From contig JBBILG010000065.1 of the NCBI GenBank assembly GCA_037445085.1, forward strand, positions 1 through 10,566: a stretch of 10,566 nucleotides of DNA, given 5' to 3'. This document shows, piece after piece, positions 1 through 9,981 of the stretch. Below the pieces are notes generated by a model. That model saw nothing but the letters and a program-made list of their open reading frames with translations, was not told the DNA's origin and did no database searches. The DNA is from JBBILG01 sp037445085. Lineage in GTDB: Bacteria; Pseudomonadota; Gammaproteobacteria; Burkholderiales; Methylophilaceae. The stretch's first letter is position 1. Each line of letters begins with the position of its first letter. Both the position numbers and the translations under genes were made by a program.

Positions 1-18
1 AACTGAGCTACATCCACC
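1..18 (-). tRNA. tRNA-His, 5' end only (cut by window edge)
   Basis: Read on the minus strand, the first 18 bases are GGTGGATGTAGCTCAGTT. This matches the start of a tRNA: a 7-base acceptor arm GTGGATG, TA at positions 8-9, the D-stem GCTC and the start of the D-loop. The extra G before GTGG is the G-1 that marks bacterial tRNA-His, as in E. coli hisR, which begins GGTGGC. The anticodon lies outside the window, so the His identity rests on the acceptor sequence and on being the third member of a Pro-Arg-His cluster. It lies 34 bases after the tRNA-Arg 3' end and is probably co-transcribed with it. Confidence 0.72.
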
Positions 19-52
19 ATTGTTGTCGCCAGCGGTGCTGACGACGGAACCT

Positions 53-129
53 TGGCCTGCCCGACAGGAATCGAACCTGTAACCCCCAGCTTAGAAGGCT
101 GGTGCTCTATCCGGTTGAGCTACGGGCAG
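53..129 (-). tRNA. tRNA-Arg (anticodon TCT)
   Basis: The minus strand folds as a complete 77-base cloverleaf. The acceptor arm CTGCCCG (129-123) pairs with CGGGCAG (63-57), the discriminator is G, and CCA is encoded at 55-53. The anticodon stem is CCAGC/GCTGG with loop CTTCTAA, giving anticodon TCT (plus-strand bases 93-95), which reads AGA arginine codons. The T-arm has the usual GGTTCGATTCC loop region. It is the second gene of the cluster, 16 bases after tRNA-Pro, and no separate promoter is visible between them, so a joint precursor cut by RNases is expected. Confidence 0.97.
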
Positions 130-145
130 ATTTGTCGGACTTCCC

Positions 146-222
146 TGGTCGGGGTGGAGAGATTCGAACTCCCGACATCCTGGTCCCAAACCAGGCGCGC
201 TACCAGGCTACGCTACACCCCG
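146..222 (-). tRNA. tRNA-Pro (anticodon TGG)
   Basis: The minus strand forms a complete 77-base tRNA. The acceptor arm CGGGGTG (222-216) pairs with CACCCCG (156-150), the discriminator is A and CCA is encoded at 148-146. The anticodon stem CCTGG/CCAGG encloses loop TTTGGGA, giving anticodon TGG (plus-strand bases 186-188). The D-arm GCGTAGCC...GGTAGCGC is typical of tRNA-Pro. It is the first gene of the cluster and starts only a few bases after the predicted transcription start. Confidence 0.97.
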
Positions 223-231
223 AGGGGCGTG

Positions 232-260
232 AATATAGCGCAATCGCCGCAAGCGGTCAA
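232..260 (-). promoter_or_regulatory. Sigma-70-type promoter of the tRNA-Pro/Arg/His cluster
   Basis: On the minus strand TTGACC (260-255) and TATATT (237-232) are separated by exactly 17 bases, close to the sigma-70 consensus. The start is predicted near 225, three bases before the mature tRNA-Pro. The stretch between -10 and start is CACGCCCC, a GC-rich discriminator of the kind known in stable-RNA promoters repressed by ppGpp and DksA. Stringent control is inferred from that feature only. Confidence 0.8.
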
Positions 261-268
261 ACTGAATC

Positions 269-277
269 TGCTAGAAT
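269..277 (+). promoter_or_regulatory. Candidate extended -10 promoter of folD
   Basis: TGCTAGAAT fits the extended -10 form TGnTATAAT with one mismatch. No good -35 element is seen 16-18 bases upstream, which is tolerated by extended -10 promoters. The start would fall near 284, giving a leader of about 26 bases to the folD ATG at 310. The element lies 9 bases from the -35 box of the divergent tRNA promoter, so the two polymerases would share about 60 bases. Confidence 0.45.
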
Positions 278-309
278 GGCCACTTTTTCGAATGCGGATT
301 CACTCTCTT

Positions 310-1176
310 ATGTCGGCCCGGATCATCGACGGCAAGACAATCGCCGAAGCCATGCTGGACAACATCAGGCAGCACGTCGTTCGGCGCGCGGCACAAGGCA
401 GGCGCGCACCGACGCTGGCGGTGGTGCTGGTCGGCAGCGACCCCGCCTCCGCCATCTATGTGCGCAACAAGCGCCAGGCGTGCGTGCGCACCGGCATACG
501 CTCCATCGCCCATGACCTGCCGGCGGCAACCTCGCAGGTCGAACTGTTCGCGCTGATCGAGCGCCTGAACGACGATCCCGCCATCGACGGCATCCTGGTA
601 CAGTCACCCTTGCCCCCGCATATCGACGAAAAGCTGTTGGTCGAGAAAATCAGCCCGGCCAAGGACGTCGACGGTTTCCACCCTTACAATATCGGCCGTC
701 TGGCGGTACGTCAGCCGACCTTGCGTTCGTGCACGCCTTTTGGCGTCGTCAAGCTGCTGCAATCCACCGGCGTCAAGCTGCTCGGCCTGGATGCCGTGGT
801 GGTCGGCGTGTCCAACCATGTGGGCCGCCCCATGGTGCTGGAACTGCTGCTGGCCGGCTGTACCGTCACCGCCTGCCATCGCCACACCAGGGACCTCGCC
901 GCCAACGTGGCGCGCGCGGACATCGTGGTCGCCGCGGCAGGCAAGCCCGGGCTGATCAAGGGCGAGTGGATCAAGCCCGGCGCCATTGTCATCGACATTG
1001 GCATCAACCGCCTGCCGGATGGCAAAATCTGCGGTGACGTCGATTTCGCCGGCGCCAGCCAGCGCGCCGCCTGGATCACCCCGGTGCCCGGCGGGGTGGG
1101 CCCGATGACAGTCGCCACCCTGATGGAAAACACCCTGCTGGCGCAGGAATGCCGCGAATCGGCAACAACGGAATAA
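310..1176 (+). CDS. folD: Bifunctional methylenetetrahydrofolate dehydrogenase / methenyltetrahydrofolate cyclohydrolase FolD
   Basis: FolD interconverts 5,10-methylene-THF, 5,10-methenyl-THF and 10-formyl-THF in the cytosol, using NADP, and so supplies formyl groups for purines and initiator tRNA. The 288-residue length is typical. The catalytic Tyr50-x3-Lys54 pair, Gln98 in the VQSPLP motif and Asp121 in KDVDGFHP fall at the same numbers as in E. coli FolD. The nucleotide-binding turn GVSNHVGRP is at 166-174 and the PGGVGPMT signature at 260-267. The reading frame stays open upstream through the antisense of two tRNA genes, so I chose the ATG at 310 (MSARIIDGK), which matches the family N-terminus. 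An in-frame ATG at 292 is possible but would leave a leader of about 8 bases. No clear Shine-Dalgarno site is seen before either. dksA follows 91 bases downstream with its own candidate promoter. Confidence 0.96.
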   Translation: MSARIIDGKTIAEAMLDNIRQHVVRRAAQGRRAPTLAVVLVGSDPASAIYVRNKRQACVRTGIRSIAHDLPAATSQVELFALIERLNDDPAIDGILVQSPLPPHIDEKLLVEKISPAKDVDGFHPYNIGRLAVRQPTLRSCTPFGVVKLLQSTGVKLLGLDAVVVGVSNHVGRPMVLELLLAGCTVTACHRHTRDLAANVARADIVVAAAGKPGLIKGEWIKPGAIVIDIGINRLPDGKICGDVDFAGASQRAAWITPVPGGVGPMTVATLMENTLLAQECRESATTE

Positions 1177-1183
1177 CGCTGGC

Positions 1184-1211
1184 TGGACATCCGCAAGAAT
1201 CGTAGTAAACT
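1184..1211 (+). promoter_or_regulatory. Candidate promoter of dksA
   Basis: TGGACA (1184-1189, five of six -35 consensus bases) and TAAACT (1206-1211, four of six -10 bases) are 16 bases apart, starting 8 bases after the folD stop. The transcription start would lie near 1218, with a 50-base leader. The -10 is weak, so this is moderate evidence; read-through from folD is the alternative. Confidence 0.42.
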
Positions 1212-1230
1212 TTCGCATCCTTCTACTTCC

Positions 1231-1246
1231 GCTACGCAACCGTAGC
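1231..1246 (+). other. Short perfect hairpin in the dksA leader
   Basis: GCTACG-CAAC-CGTAGC is a perfect 6-base stem with a 4-base loop, ending 21 bases before the dksA ATG. No U-run follows, so it is not a terminator. It leaves the weak purine-rich AAGAG (1257-1261) before the ATG exposed. A role in mRNA stability or translation is possible but not shown. Confidence 0.5.
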
Positions 1247-1267
1247 CTTGGATTACAAGAGTTCATA

Positions 1268-1687
1268 ATGACCGAAGTTGGCAAGCACTTCACTCCCTAC
1301 GTGGCACAGCCCGGCGAGGAGTACATGAACGATCGGCAGCTCAACCACTTCCGCCGGATCCTCAACAACTGGAAGGCCGAACTGAGCGACGACATCGACC
1401 GCACGGTACACACCATGCAGGACGAGGTCACCATGTTCGCGGATCCCAACGACCGCGCCAGCCAGGAGTCCGACATGGCCCTGGAACTGCGCAACCGCGA
1501 TCGCGAGCGCAAACTGATCAAGAAGATCGACGACACCCTGGCCAAGATCGATGCCCACGAATATGGCTACTGCGAGAGCTGCGGCGTGGAGATCGGCCTG
1601 AAGCGTCTGGAAGCCCGTCCCACCGCCACCTTGTGCATCGACTGCAAGACGCTCGACGAAATCCGTGAAAAGCAAGTCGCCAAGTAA
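1268..1687 (+). CDS. dksA: RNA polymerase-binding transcription factor DksA
   Basis: DksA enters the secondary channel of RNA polymerase and, together with ppGpp, represses stable-RNA promoters and activates amino-acid biosynthesis promoters. The 139-residue protein has the family layout: a short N-terminal region, a coiled-coil of two helices (about 20-95) with the tip motif DPNDRA holding the two key acidic residues Asp59 and Asp62 (Asp71 and Asp74 in E. coli), then the four-cysteine zinc finger Cys102, Cys105, Cys123, Cys126, and a C-terminal helix ending REKQVAK. It is 12 residues shorter than E. coli DksA, all at the N-terminus. The ATG at 1268 follows a weak AAGAG site; a second in-frame ATG (residue 20) would remove only the poorly conserved N-terminus. 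The gene is convergent with pnp, and its stop codon lies inside a hairpin loop (1669-1702). Confidence 0.97.
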   Translation: MTEVGKHFTPYVAQPGEEYMNDRQLNHFRRILNNWKAELSDDIDRTVHTMQDEVTMFADPNDRASQESDMALELRNRDRERKLIKKIDDTLAKIDAHEYGYCESCGVEIGLKRLEARPTATLCIDCKTLDEIREKQVAK

Positions 1688-1702
1688 TTGGCAACTTGCT
1701 TT
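1669..1702 (+). terminator. Terminator-like hairpin overlapping the dksA stop codon
   Basis: The last codons of dksA and the bases after it form a stem: AGCAAGT (1671-1677) pairs with ACTTGCT (1694-1700), one C/A mismatch follows, then GCCAA (1679-1683) pairs with TTGGC (1688-1692), closing a GTAA loop (1684-1687), a GNRA-type tetraloop. Two more A-T pairs extend the base (1669-1670 with 1701-1702). The stop codon TAA (1685-1687) is in the loop. The U-run is short (TTT, then C), so it may be a weak terminator or a 3'-end-protecting hairpin rather than an efficient stop. Confidence 0.55.
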
Positions 1703-1942
1703 CAGCGTAGGCCAACCTGCGTGGCAGCATATGTCGTAGCCAGAGGCTCCTTATAACTCAGCCACCTGCTTTCAGTAGATGCCAAGAAAACGCTGAAGGG
1801 CTTGTTCAGCGTCGTTCCGGGCTCTGCCTCCGGCAGCCCCGGGGTCTAGTAAGTCTTTGAAAAACCGGATTCCGGATAGCCGCTTCGCGGTTTGATGCCG
1901 AAACTACAAGGAACGGGCGCGGTGTCAGGCGCAAGCGAACAA
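1703..1942. other. Non-coding gap between convergent dksA and pnp, with inverted and direct repeats
   Basis: I find no convincing gene here on either strand. It holds: (1) a perfect stem ACGCTGAA (1790-1797) / TTCAGCGT (1805-1812) with a 7-base loop, which on the minus strand is followed by TTTCTT and looks like a weak terminator; (2) an imperfect hairpin CCGGG..CTGCC / GGCAG..CCCGG (1817-1842); (3) an imperfect direct repeat of 22 bases, 1694-1715 and 1764-1785, 17 of 22 bases equal by eye, 70 bases apart, sharing TGCTTTCAG and GCCAA; (4) AAACCG (1862-1867) complementary to CGGTTT (1888-1893) around a small GC hairpin. No promoter is convincing. Confidence 0.5.
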
Positions 1943-1978
1943 AAAACGCCCGGATAACCTGCGTTATCCGGGCGTTTT
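1943..1978 (-). terminator. Strong intrinsic terminator after pnp, probably bidirectional
   Basis: Bases 1943-1958 and 1963-1978 form a perfect 16-base inverted repeat (core CGCCCGGATAAC) around the 4-base loop CTGC. On the minus strand the stem runs into a U-run of six and begins 18 bases after the pnp stop codon, so it should end the rimP-pnp operon. On the plus strand four T bases end the stem, so it can also catch transcripts reading through from dksA. Confidence 0.93.
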
Positions 1979-1996
1979 GACTGGGATTGCCGAGAC

Positions 1997-4123
<2,127 letters not shown>

Positions 4124-4132
4124 GACTGTACG

Positions 4133-4141
4133 TCCTTTCCT
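4133..4141 (-). promoter_or_regulatory. Ribosome binding site deciding the pnp GTG start
   Basis: The minus strand reads AGGAAAGGA, then CGTACAGTC, then GTG. The 9-base spacing favours the GTG at 4123 over the next in-frame GTG (4117, 15 bases) and over the ATG in the TMTYG stretch. The site begins three bases after the U-run of the upstream hairpin, so folding or cleavage of that hairpin would directly affect access for ribosomes. Confidence 0.75.
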
Positions 4142-4143
4142 GT

Positions 4144-4195
4144 AAAAAAAATAAGCCGACAAGCGCTGCGTTTCCGCAAGGCTTTCGGCTTATTT
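4144..4195 (-). terminator. Intrinsic terminator / attenuator between rpsO and pnp
   Basis: On the minus strand AAATAAGCCGA (4195-4185) pairs perfectly with TCGGCTTATTT (4159-4149), an 11-base outer stem. An inner stem follows (AAGC/GCTT, then TGCG/CGCA around a GAAA loop in the minus-strand RNA) after a one-base bulge and a small internal loop. The stem runs into an unbroken U-run of eight. It begins 17 bases after the rpsO stop. As pnp starts only 21 bases beyond the U-run, the element must allow read-through. E. coli also has a terminator between rpsO and pnp, and RNase III cuts a stem in its pnp leader; either role fits here by inference. Confidence 0.85.
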
Positions 4196-4212
4196 CATGT
4201 AAACACCCGAAA

Positions 4213-4482
4213 TTATTTGCGCAGGCCGAGGCGAGCGATCAGGGTGCGATAACGATCCGTGTTCTTGCGCTTGAGGTAGTCCAGCAGCTTGCGCCGCTGG
4301 CTGACCAGCTTGAGCAGGCCACGGCGGGAATGATGATCCTTGGCGTGGATCTTGAAATGCTCGGTCAGCGCGCTGATGCGGCTGCTGAGCAGAGCAACCT
4401 GCACCTCCGGGGAACCGGTGTCGTTCTCGCCTTGTTTGAATTCGGCGATCACTCTGGCCGTTTCAGCAGTCGTAATGGACAT
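4213..4482 (-). CDS. rpsO: 30S ribosomal protein S15
   Basis: S15 binds the central domain of 16S rRNA early in small-subunit assembly and contributes to a bridge with the 50S subunit. The product is 89 residues including Met, the standard size. It carries the family pattern GSPEVQVALLSSRI (23-36), LTEHFKIHAKDHHSRRGLL with the RNA-contacting His/Asp/Ser cluster, and the basic C-terminal helix with RRKLLDYLKRKN. The ATG at 4482 follows AGGAG by six bases, a strong site. It lies 70 bases after truB, in a gap with a candidate promoter, and upstream of the pnp attenuator. In E. coli S15 represses its own translation through a leader pseudoknot; I cannot recognise such a structure here. Confidence 0.98.
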   Translation of the reverse strand: MSITTAETARVIAEFKQGENDTGSPEVQVALLSSRISALTEHFKIHAKDHHSRRGLLKLVSQRRKLLDYLKRKNTDRYRTLIARLGLRK

Positions 4483-4508
4483 TGATTTCTCCTAATCTTG
4501 AACCGCGC

Positions 4509-4538
4509 ATTGTAACCTTAATTGTCATCCGTCAACAA
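4509..4538 (-). promoter_or_regulatory. Candidate internal promoter for rpsO-pnp
   Basis: On the minus strand TACAAT (4514-4509) is a good -10. Upstream are TTGTTG (4538-4533) at 18 bases and TTGACG (4535-4530) at 15 bases, overlapping -35 candidates. The start would be near 4502, giving about 20 bases of leader. The gap is AT-rich relative to the genes on both sides. E. coli also has a promoter directly before rpsO, which supports the call. Confidence 0.55.
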
Positions 4539-4552
4539 GATATCGTTCGACA

Positions 4553-5467
4553 TCATTCGCCATTTTGCGAGTCCGCCAGCAGGCGGCGCGGCGCCACCCG
4601 GCCATCCGCCAGCACTTCGCCGATACCGAGGAAGCACTGCGGCCCGGCATACAGCCGCACCATGCCTGGCTGTCTGAGCCCGGCCTTCCATACCGGCTGC
4701 CCACGGCACAGGTAGTAGGCGCTGTCCGCATCGAGGTGCACCGCCGGCAGGCACTGCACGAGCGCATCCACCGGCAGCAGGCAGGCATCGCGCCGCTCCG
4801 GCGTCATCCCTTCCAGTTGCGGCAGGGTGACGGCCTGTGCCAAGCCGAAAGCGCCGCTGGCGATGCGCCGCAGTTGCACGAGATGGGCGCCGCAGCCGAG
4901 TTCCCGGCCGATGTCCTCGGCCAGGGTGCGGATGTAGGTGCCCTTGCTGCAGGCCACCTCGATTTCCAGCAGGGTTGCGTCCTGCCGCAGCACCTGCAGG
5001 CGGTGGATGATGACTTCGCGCGCGGGGCGCTCGATTTCCACCCCGGCGCGGGCATATTCGTAGAGCGCCCGCCCTTGGTGCTTGAGCGCGGAATGCATGG
5101 GCGGCACTTGCTGGATGGGGCCGATAAATCCGCGCAGCACCGTGGTCAGCCGCTGTTCGGTGAAATCCACGGGGCCGGCCGGCACGATCTCGCCTTCGGG
5201 GTCGCCCGTGCTGCTCGTCGCGCCCAGTTGCAGCGTGGCACGATAGGTCTTGTCCGCCTCCAGCAGGAAATGCGAGAACTTGGTGGCCTCGCCAAGGCAG
5301 ACGGGCAGCAGCCCGCTGGCGAACGGATCCAGGCTGCCGGTATGGCCGGCCTTCTCTGCCTGGAACAGCCGCTTTGCCCGTTGCAGGGCGTGGTTGCTGG
5401 ACAGGCCTGTCGGCTTGTCCAGCAACAGCACACCGTCGATGCGGCGCTTGCTGCGCTTGAACTGCAC
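4553..5467 (-). CDS. truB: tRNA pseudouridine(55) synthase TruB
   Basis: TruB converts U55 in the T-loop of nearly all elongator tRNAs to pseudouridine and also acts as a tRNA-folding chaperone. The 304-residue protein starts with KRRIDGVLLLDKPTG, the usual TruB opening. The catalytic Asp47 lies in GHTGSLDPFASGLLP (41-55), followed by the conserved Tyr75 in ADKTYRATL, the GFIGPIQQVPPMHSALK stretch and ACSKGTYIRTLAEDIG. A C-terminal PUA-like part ends at GEVLADGRVAPRRLL. The start is a GTG at 5467, five bases after the rbfA stop codon (TAA, TCTCC, GTG). No good Shine-Dalgarno site precedes it, so translational coupling to rbfA is likely. Other frames over this gene are open too, which is a GC-bias artefact. 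Confidence 0.96.
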   Translation of the reverse strand: MQFKRSKRRIDGVLLLDKPTGLSSNHALQRAKRLFQAEKAGHTGSLDPFASGLLPVCLGEATKFSHFLLEADKTYRATLQLGATSSTGDPEGEIVPAGPVDFTEQRLTTVLRGFIGPIQQVPPMHSALKHQGRALYEYARAGVEIERPAREVIIHRLQVLRQDATLLEIEVACSKGTYIRTLAEDIGRELGCGAHLVQLRRIASGAFGLAQAVTLPQLEGMTPERRDACLLPVDALVQCLPAVHLDADSAYYLCRGQPVWKAGLRQPGMVRLYAGPQCFLGIGEVLADGRVAPRRLLADSQNGE

Positions 5468-5472
5468 GGAGA

Positions 5473-5835
5473 TTACTGTTCGTAGTGCGACTTGTCCTGC
5501 GCGACCGCTTCGTCGATGAGCCGGGAAAGCTGCATGCCACGCTCGATGGAGGCATCGTAGATGAAATGCAGTTGCGGGACGGTGCGCATCATCAGGCGAT
5601 GCGCCAGCTGGCTGCGCAGGTAGCCGGCCGCCTTGTGCAGTCCACGGTCCAGCTCCGGCGTGTGTTCGGCGGCGCTGTAGTAGACCTTGGCGTGCGCGAG
5701 GTCACTGGTCACCTCGACCTCGGTGACGGTGACCATGGACACGCGCGGATCCTTGACCTCGAACTGCAGCAGGTCGGCCAGCTCGCGCCGGATCTGCTCC
5801 GCGACACGTTGATGACGGGCGAATTCCTTGGCCAT
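5473..5835 (-). CDS. rbfA: 30S ribosome-binding factor A (RbfA)
   Basis: RbfA binds maturing 30S subunits near the 5' end of 16S rRNA and is needed for efficient processing and for growth in the cold. The product is 120 residues, slightly shorter than E. coli RbfA (133), with a single KH-like fold. Family markers are the N-terminal RVAEQIRRELADLL (10-23), the DPRVSMVTVTEVEVTSDL stretch (29-46), AKVYYS, and the late MRTVPQLHFIYDASIERG. The ATG at 5835 (MAKEFARHQR) has AGGG nine bases upstream. The frame is open for 26 more codons upstream, but these overlap the end of infB and are not family-like. infB ends 46 bases upstream, with a GC-rich hairpin in between. Confidence 0.96.
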   Translation of the reverse strand: MAKEFARHQRVAEQIRRELADLLQFEVKDPRVSMVTVTEVEVTSDLAHAKVYYSAAEHTPELDRGLHKAAGYLRSQLAHRLMMRTVPQLHFIYDASIERGMQLSRLIDEAVAQDKSHYEQ

Positions 5836-5848
5836 GAATATTTTCCCT

Positions 5849-5878
5849 ATGCAAGCGCCCGGGCGCAGTGTTTTGCAT
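5849..5878 (-). other. GC-rich palindromic hairpin between infB and rbfA
   Basis: On the minus strand ATGCAA (5878-5873), a 6-base bulge AACACT, then GCGC-CCGG-GCGC (5866-5855) and TTGCAT (5854-5849) form a bulged stem-loop. The AGGG ribosome binding site of rbfA begins on the next base. No U-run follows, so it is not a terminator. It could act as a processing site or set rbfA translation relative to infB; this is inference. Confidence 0.5.
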
Positions 5879-5881
5879 CCC

Positions 5882-8464
<2,583 letters not shown>

Positions 8465-8498
8465 ACCGCTTCTCCAGTCTGTTTTCGGCCGCCCGCAC

Positions 8499-9968
8499 TC
8501 AGGCAAACCACGGCGCACGCGCCGTCATGATGAGCTGCTTGGCGCGCTCGGCATCCATGCCGGTCAGCTCGATGAGGTCGTCCACGGCCAGATCCGCCAG
8601 CTCCTCGACCGCACCGATCCCCTTGCTAGCAAGTAGATGTGCCGTTTCTGCATCCATGCCTTCCATCGCCAGCAACTCCGAAGCCTCCTCCACCTTTTCT
8701 TCGCGGGCGATGGCAGCCGTGAGCAGTGCATCCCGGGCACGCTTACGCAGCTCGTTGATGGTTTCCTCGTCGAAGGCCTCGATCTCGGCCATTTCGGACA
8801 TCGGCACGTAGGCGATTTCCTCCAGCGTGGAAAACCCTTCCTGCACCAGGATGTCGGCCACCTCCTCATCCACATCCAGCTTTTCCATGAAAAGCTGGCG
8901 CGTCTGGCTGTATTCTTCCTCGTGCTTACGCGCGGCTTCCTCTTCCGTCATGATGTTGAGGGTCCAGCCGGTGAGCTCGGACGCCAGCCGCACGTTCTGC
9001 CCATTCTTACCGATGGCCTGGGCCAACTGCTCCTCGTCCACCACGACGTCCATGCTGTGCGCGTCCTCGTCCATGACGATACTGCTCACTTCCGCGGGTG
9101 CCATGGCGTTGATGACGAATTGCGCCGGATCCATGGACCACAGCACGATGTCGACGCGTTCACCGGCGAGTTCGCCCGTCACCGCCTGCACGCGCGAGCC
9201 GCGCATGCCGACGCAGGTGCCCACCGGGTCCAGCCGCTGATCGTTGGACTTGACCGCGATTTTGGAGCGCAGTCCAGGATCGCGCGCCGCCGACTTGATT
9301 TCCAGCAGACCCTCCTCGATTTCCGGCACTTCCAGCTCGAACAGCTTGGCCAGGAATTCCGGTACCACACGCGACAGGATCAGCTGCGGGCCGCGGCCGC
9401 TGCGTTCAATGCGCAGCAGATAGGCACGCACGCGATCCCCCACGCGCAGGTTTTCCTTGGGGATCATGTGCTCGCGCGGCAGCAGCGCCTCGATGCGGCC
9501 CACCTCGATGATGGCGTTGCCCTTTTCCATGCGCTTGATCACGCCGGTCACCAAGTGCTCCTTGCGCGCCAGGAAGTCGTTGAGTATTTTTTCCCGTTCC
9601 GCCTCGCGCACCTTCTGCAGGATCACCTGCTTGGCCGCTTGCGCACCGATACGGCCAAACTCGACCGATTCCAGCGGCTCCTCGATGCAATCGCCCTCCT
9701 TCAGGTTCGCATCGCGCGCCTGCGCCTCGCTCAGGGTCACCTGTGCAGCAGGATTTTCCACCTCTCCGTCAGGCACGACCTGCCAGCGCCGGTAGGACTG
9801 GTAGTTCCCGGTTGCGCGGTCGATCTCCACGCGCACCTCGACATCCTCCTGGAAGCGCTTTTTGGTGGCCGAGGCCAGAGCCAGTTCCAGGGCGGTGAAA
9901 ATGACCTCCTGATCCACATTCTTCTCGTGCGCCAGCGCATCGACCAGCAACAAAACTTCGCGACTCAT
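8499..9968 (-). CDS. nusA: Transcription termination/antitermination factor NusA
   Basis: NusA binds RNA polymerase near the RNA exit channel, promotes pausing and intrinsic termination, and takes part in rRNA antitermination. The 489 residues show the proteobacterial layout: N-terminal polymerase-binding domain (1-130), S1 domain (about 135-200), KH1 with GMRG at 254-257, KH2 with GKNG at 320-323, and two C-terminal acidic repeats (about 363-415 and 438-485), which in E. coli contact the alpha subunit CTD and N protein. The end APWF resembles the E. coli C-terminus. Two ATG codons stand in tandem; GGAGG ends three bases before the first (9971) and six before the second (9968), so I chose the second, giving the family start MSREVLLLVDAL. 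rimP ends 13 bases upstream. Confidence 0.98.
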   Translation of the reverse strand: MSREVLLLVDALAHEKNVDQEVIFTALELALASATKKRFQEDVEVRVEIDRATGNYQSYRRWQVVPDGEVENPAAQVTLSEAQARDANLKEGDCIEEPLESVEFGRIGAQAAKQVILQKVREAEREKILNDFLARKEHLVTGVIKRMEKGNAIIEVGRIEALLPREHMIPKENLRVGDRVRAYLLRIERSGRGPQLILSRVVPEFLAKLFELEVPEIEEGLLEIKSAARDPGLRSKIAVKSNDQRLDPVGTCVGMRGSRVQAVTGELAGERVDIVLWSMDPAQFVINAMAPAEVSSIVMDEDAHSMDVVVDEEQLAQAIGKNGQNVRLASELTGWTLNIMTEEEAARKHEEEYSQTRQLFMEKLDVDEEVADILVQEGFSTLEEIAYVPMSEMAEIEAFDEETINELRKRARDALLTAAIAREEKVEEASELLAMEGMDAETAHLLASKGIGAVEELADLAVDDLIELTGMDAERAKQLIMTARAPWFA

Positions 9969-9981
9969 CATCCACCTCCGC

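Noticed and set aside
52..309. Upstream extension of the folD reading frame (start near 52) giving a 374-residue protein
   Set aside because: The added 86 codons run antisense through complete tRNA-Arg and tRNA-Pro genes and do not resemble FolD; the family N-terminus begins exactly at the ATG at 310.
1518..1730. Possible small minus-strand gene of 70 codons beginning in the dksA-pnp gap
   Set aside because: Two thirds is antisense to dksA; the AAGGAG upstream is 16 bases from the ATG, too far to act as its ribosome site.
1743..1757. TATAAC in the dksA-pnp gap as a promoter
   Set aside because: The -35 position reads ATATGT and nothing downstream would be expressed; chance match.
4124..4162. 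Longer pnp start at TTG 4162, adding 13 residues
   Set aside because: Those codons lie in the stem and U-run of the rpsO-pnp hairpin, and the strong Shine-Dalgarno site would be inside the coding region; the GTG at 4123 is correctly spaced.
4518..5555. 345-codon minus-strand frame overlapping truB in another frame
   Set aside because: Arg/Ala/Pro-rich translation without any family pattern, while the overlapping TruB frame carries the catalytic Asp motif and full domain order.
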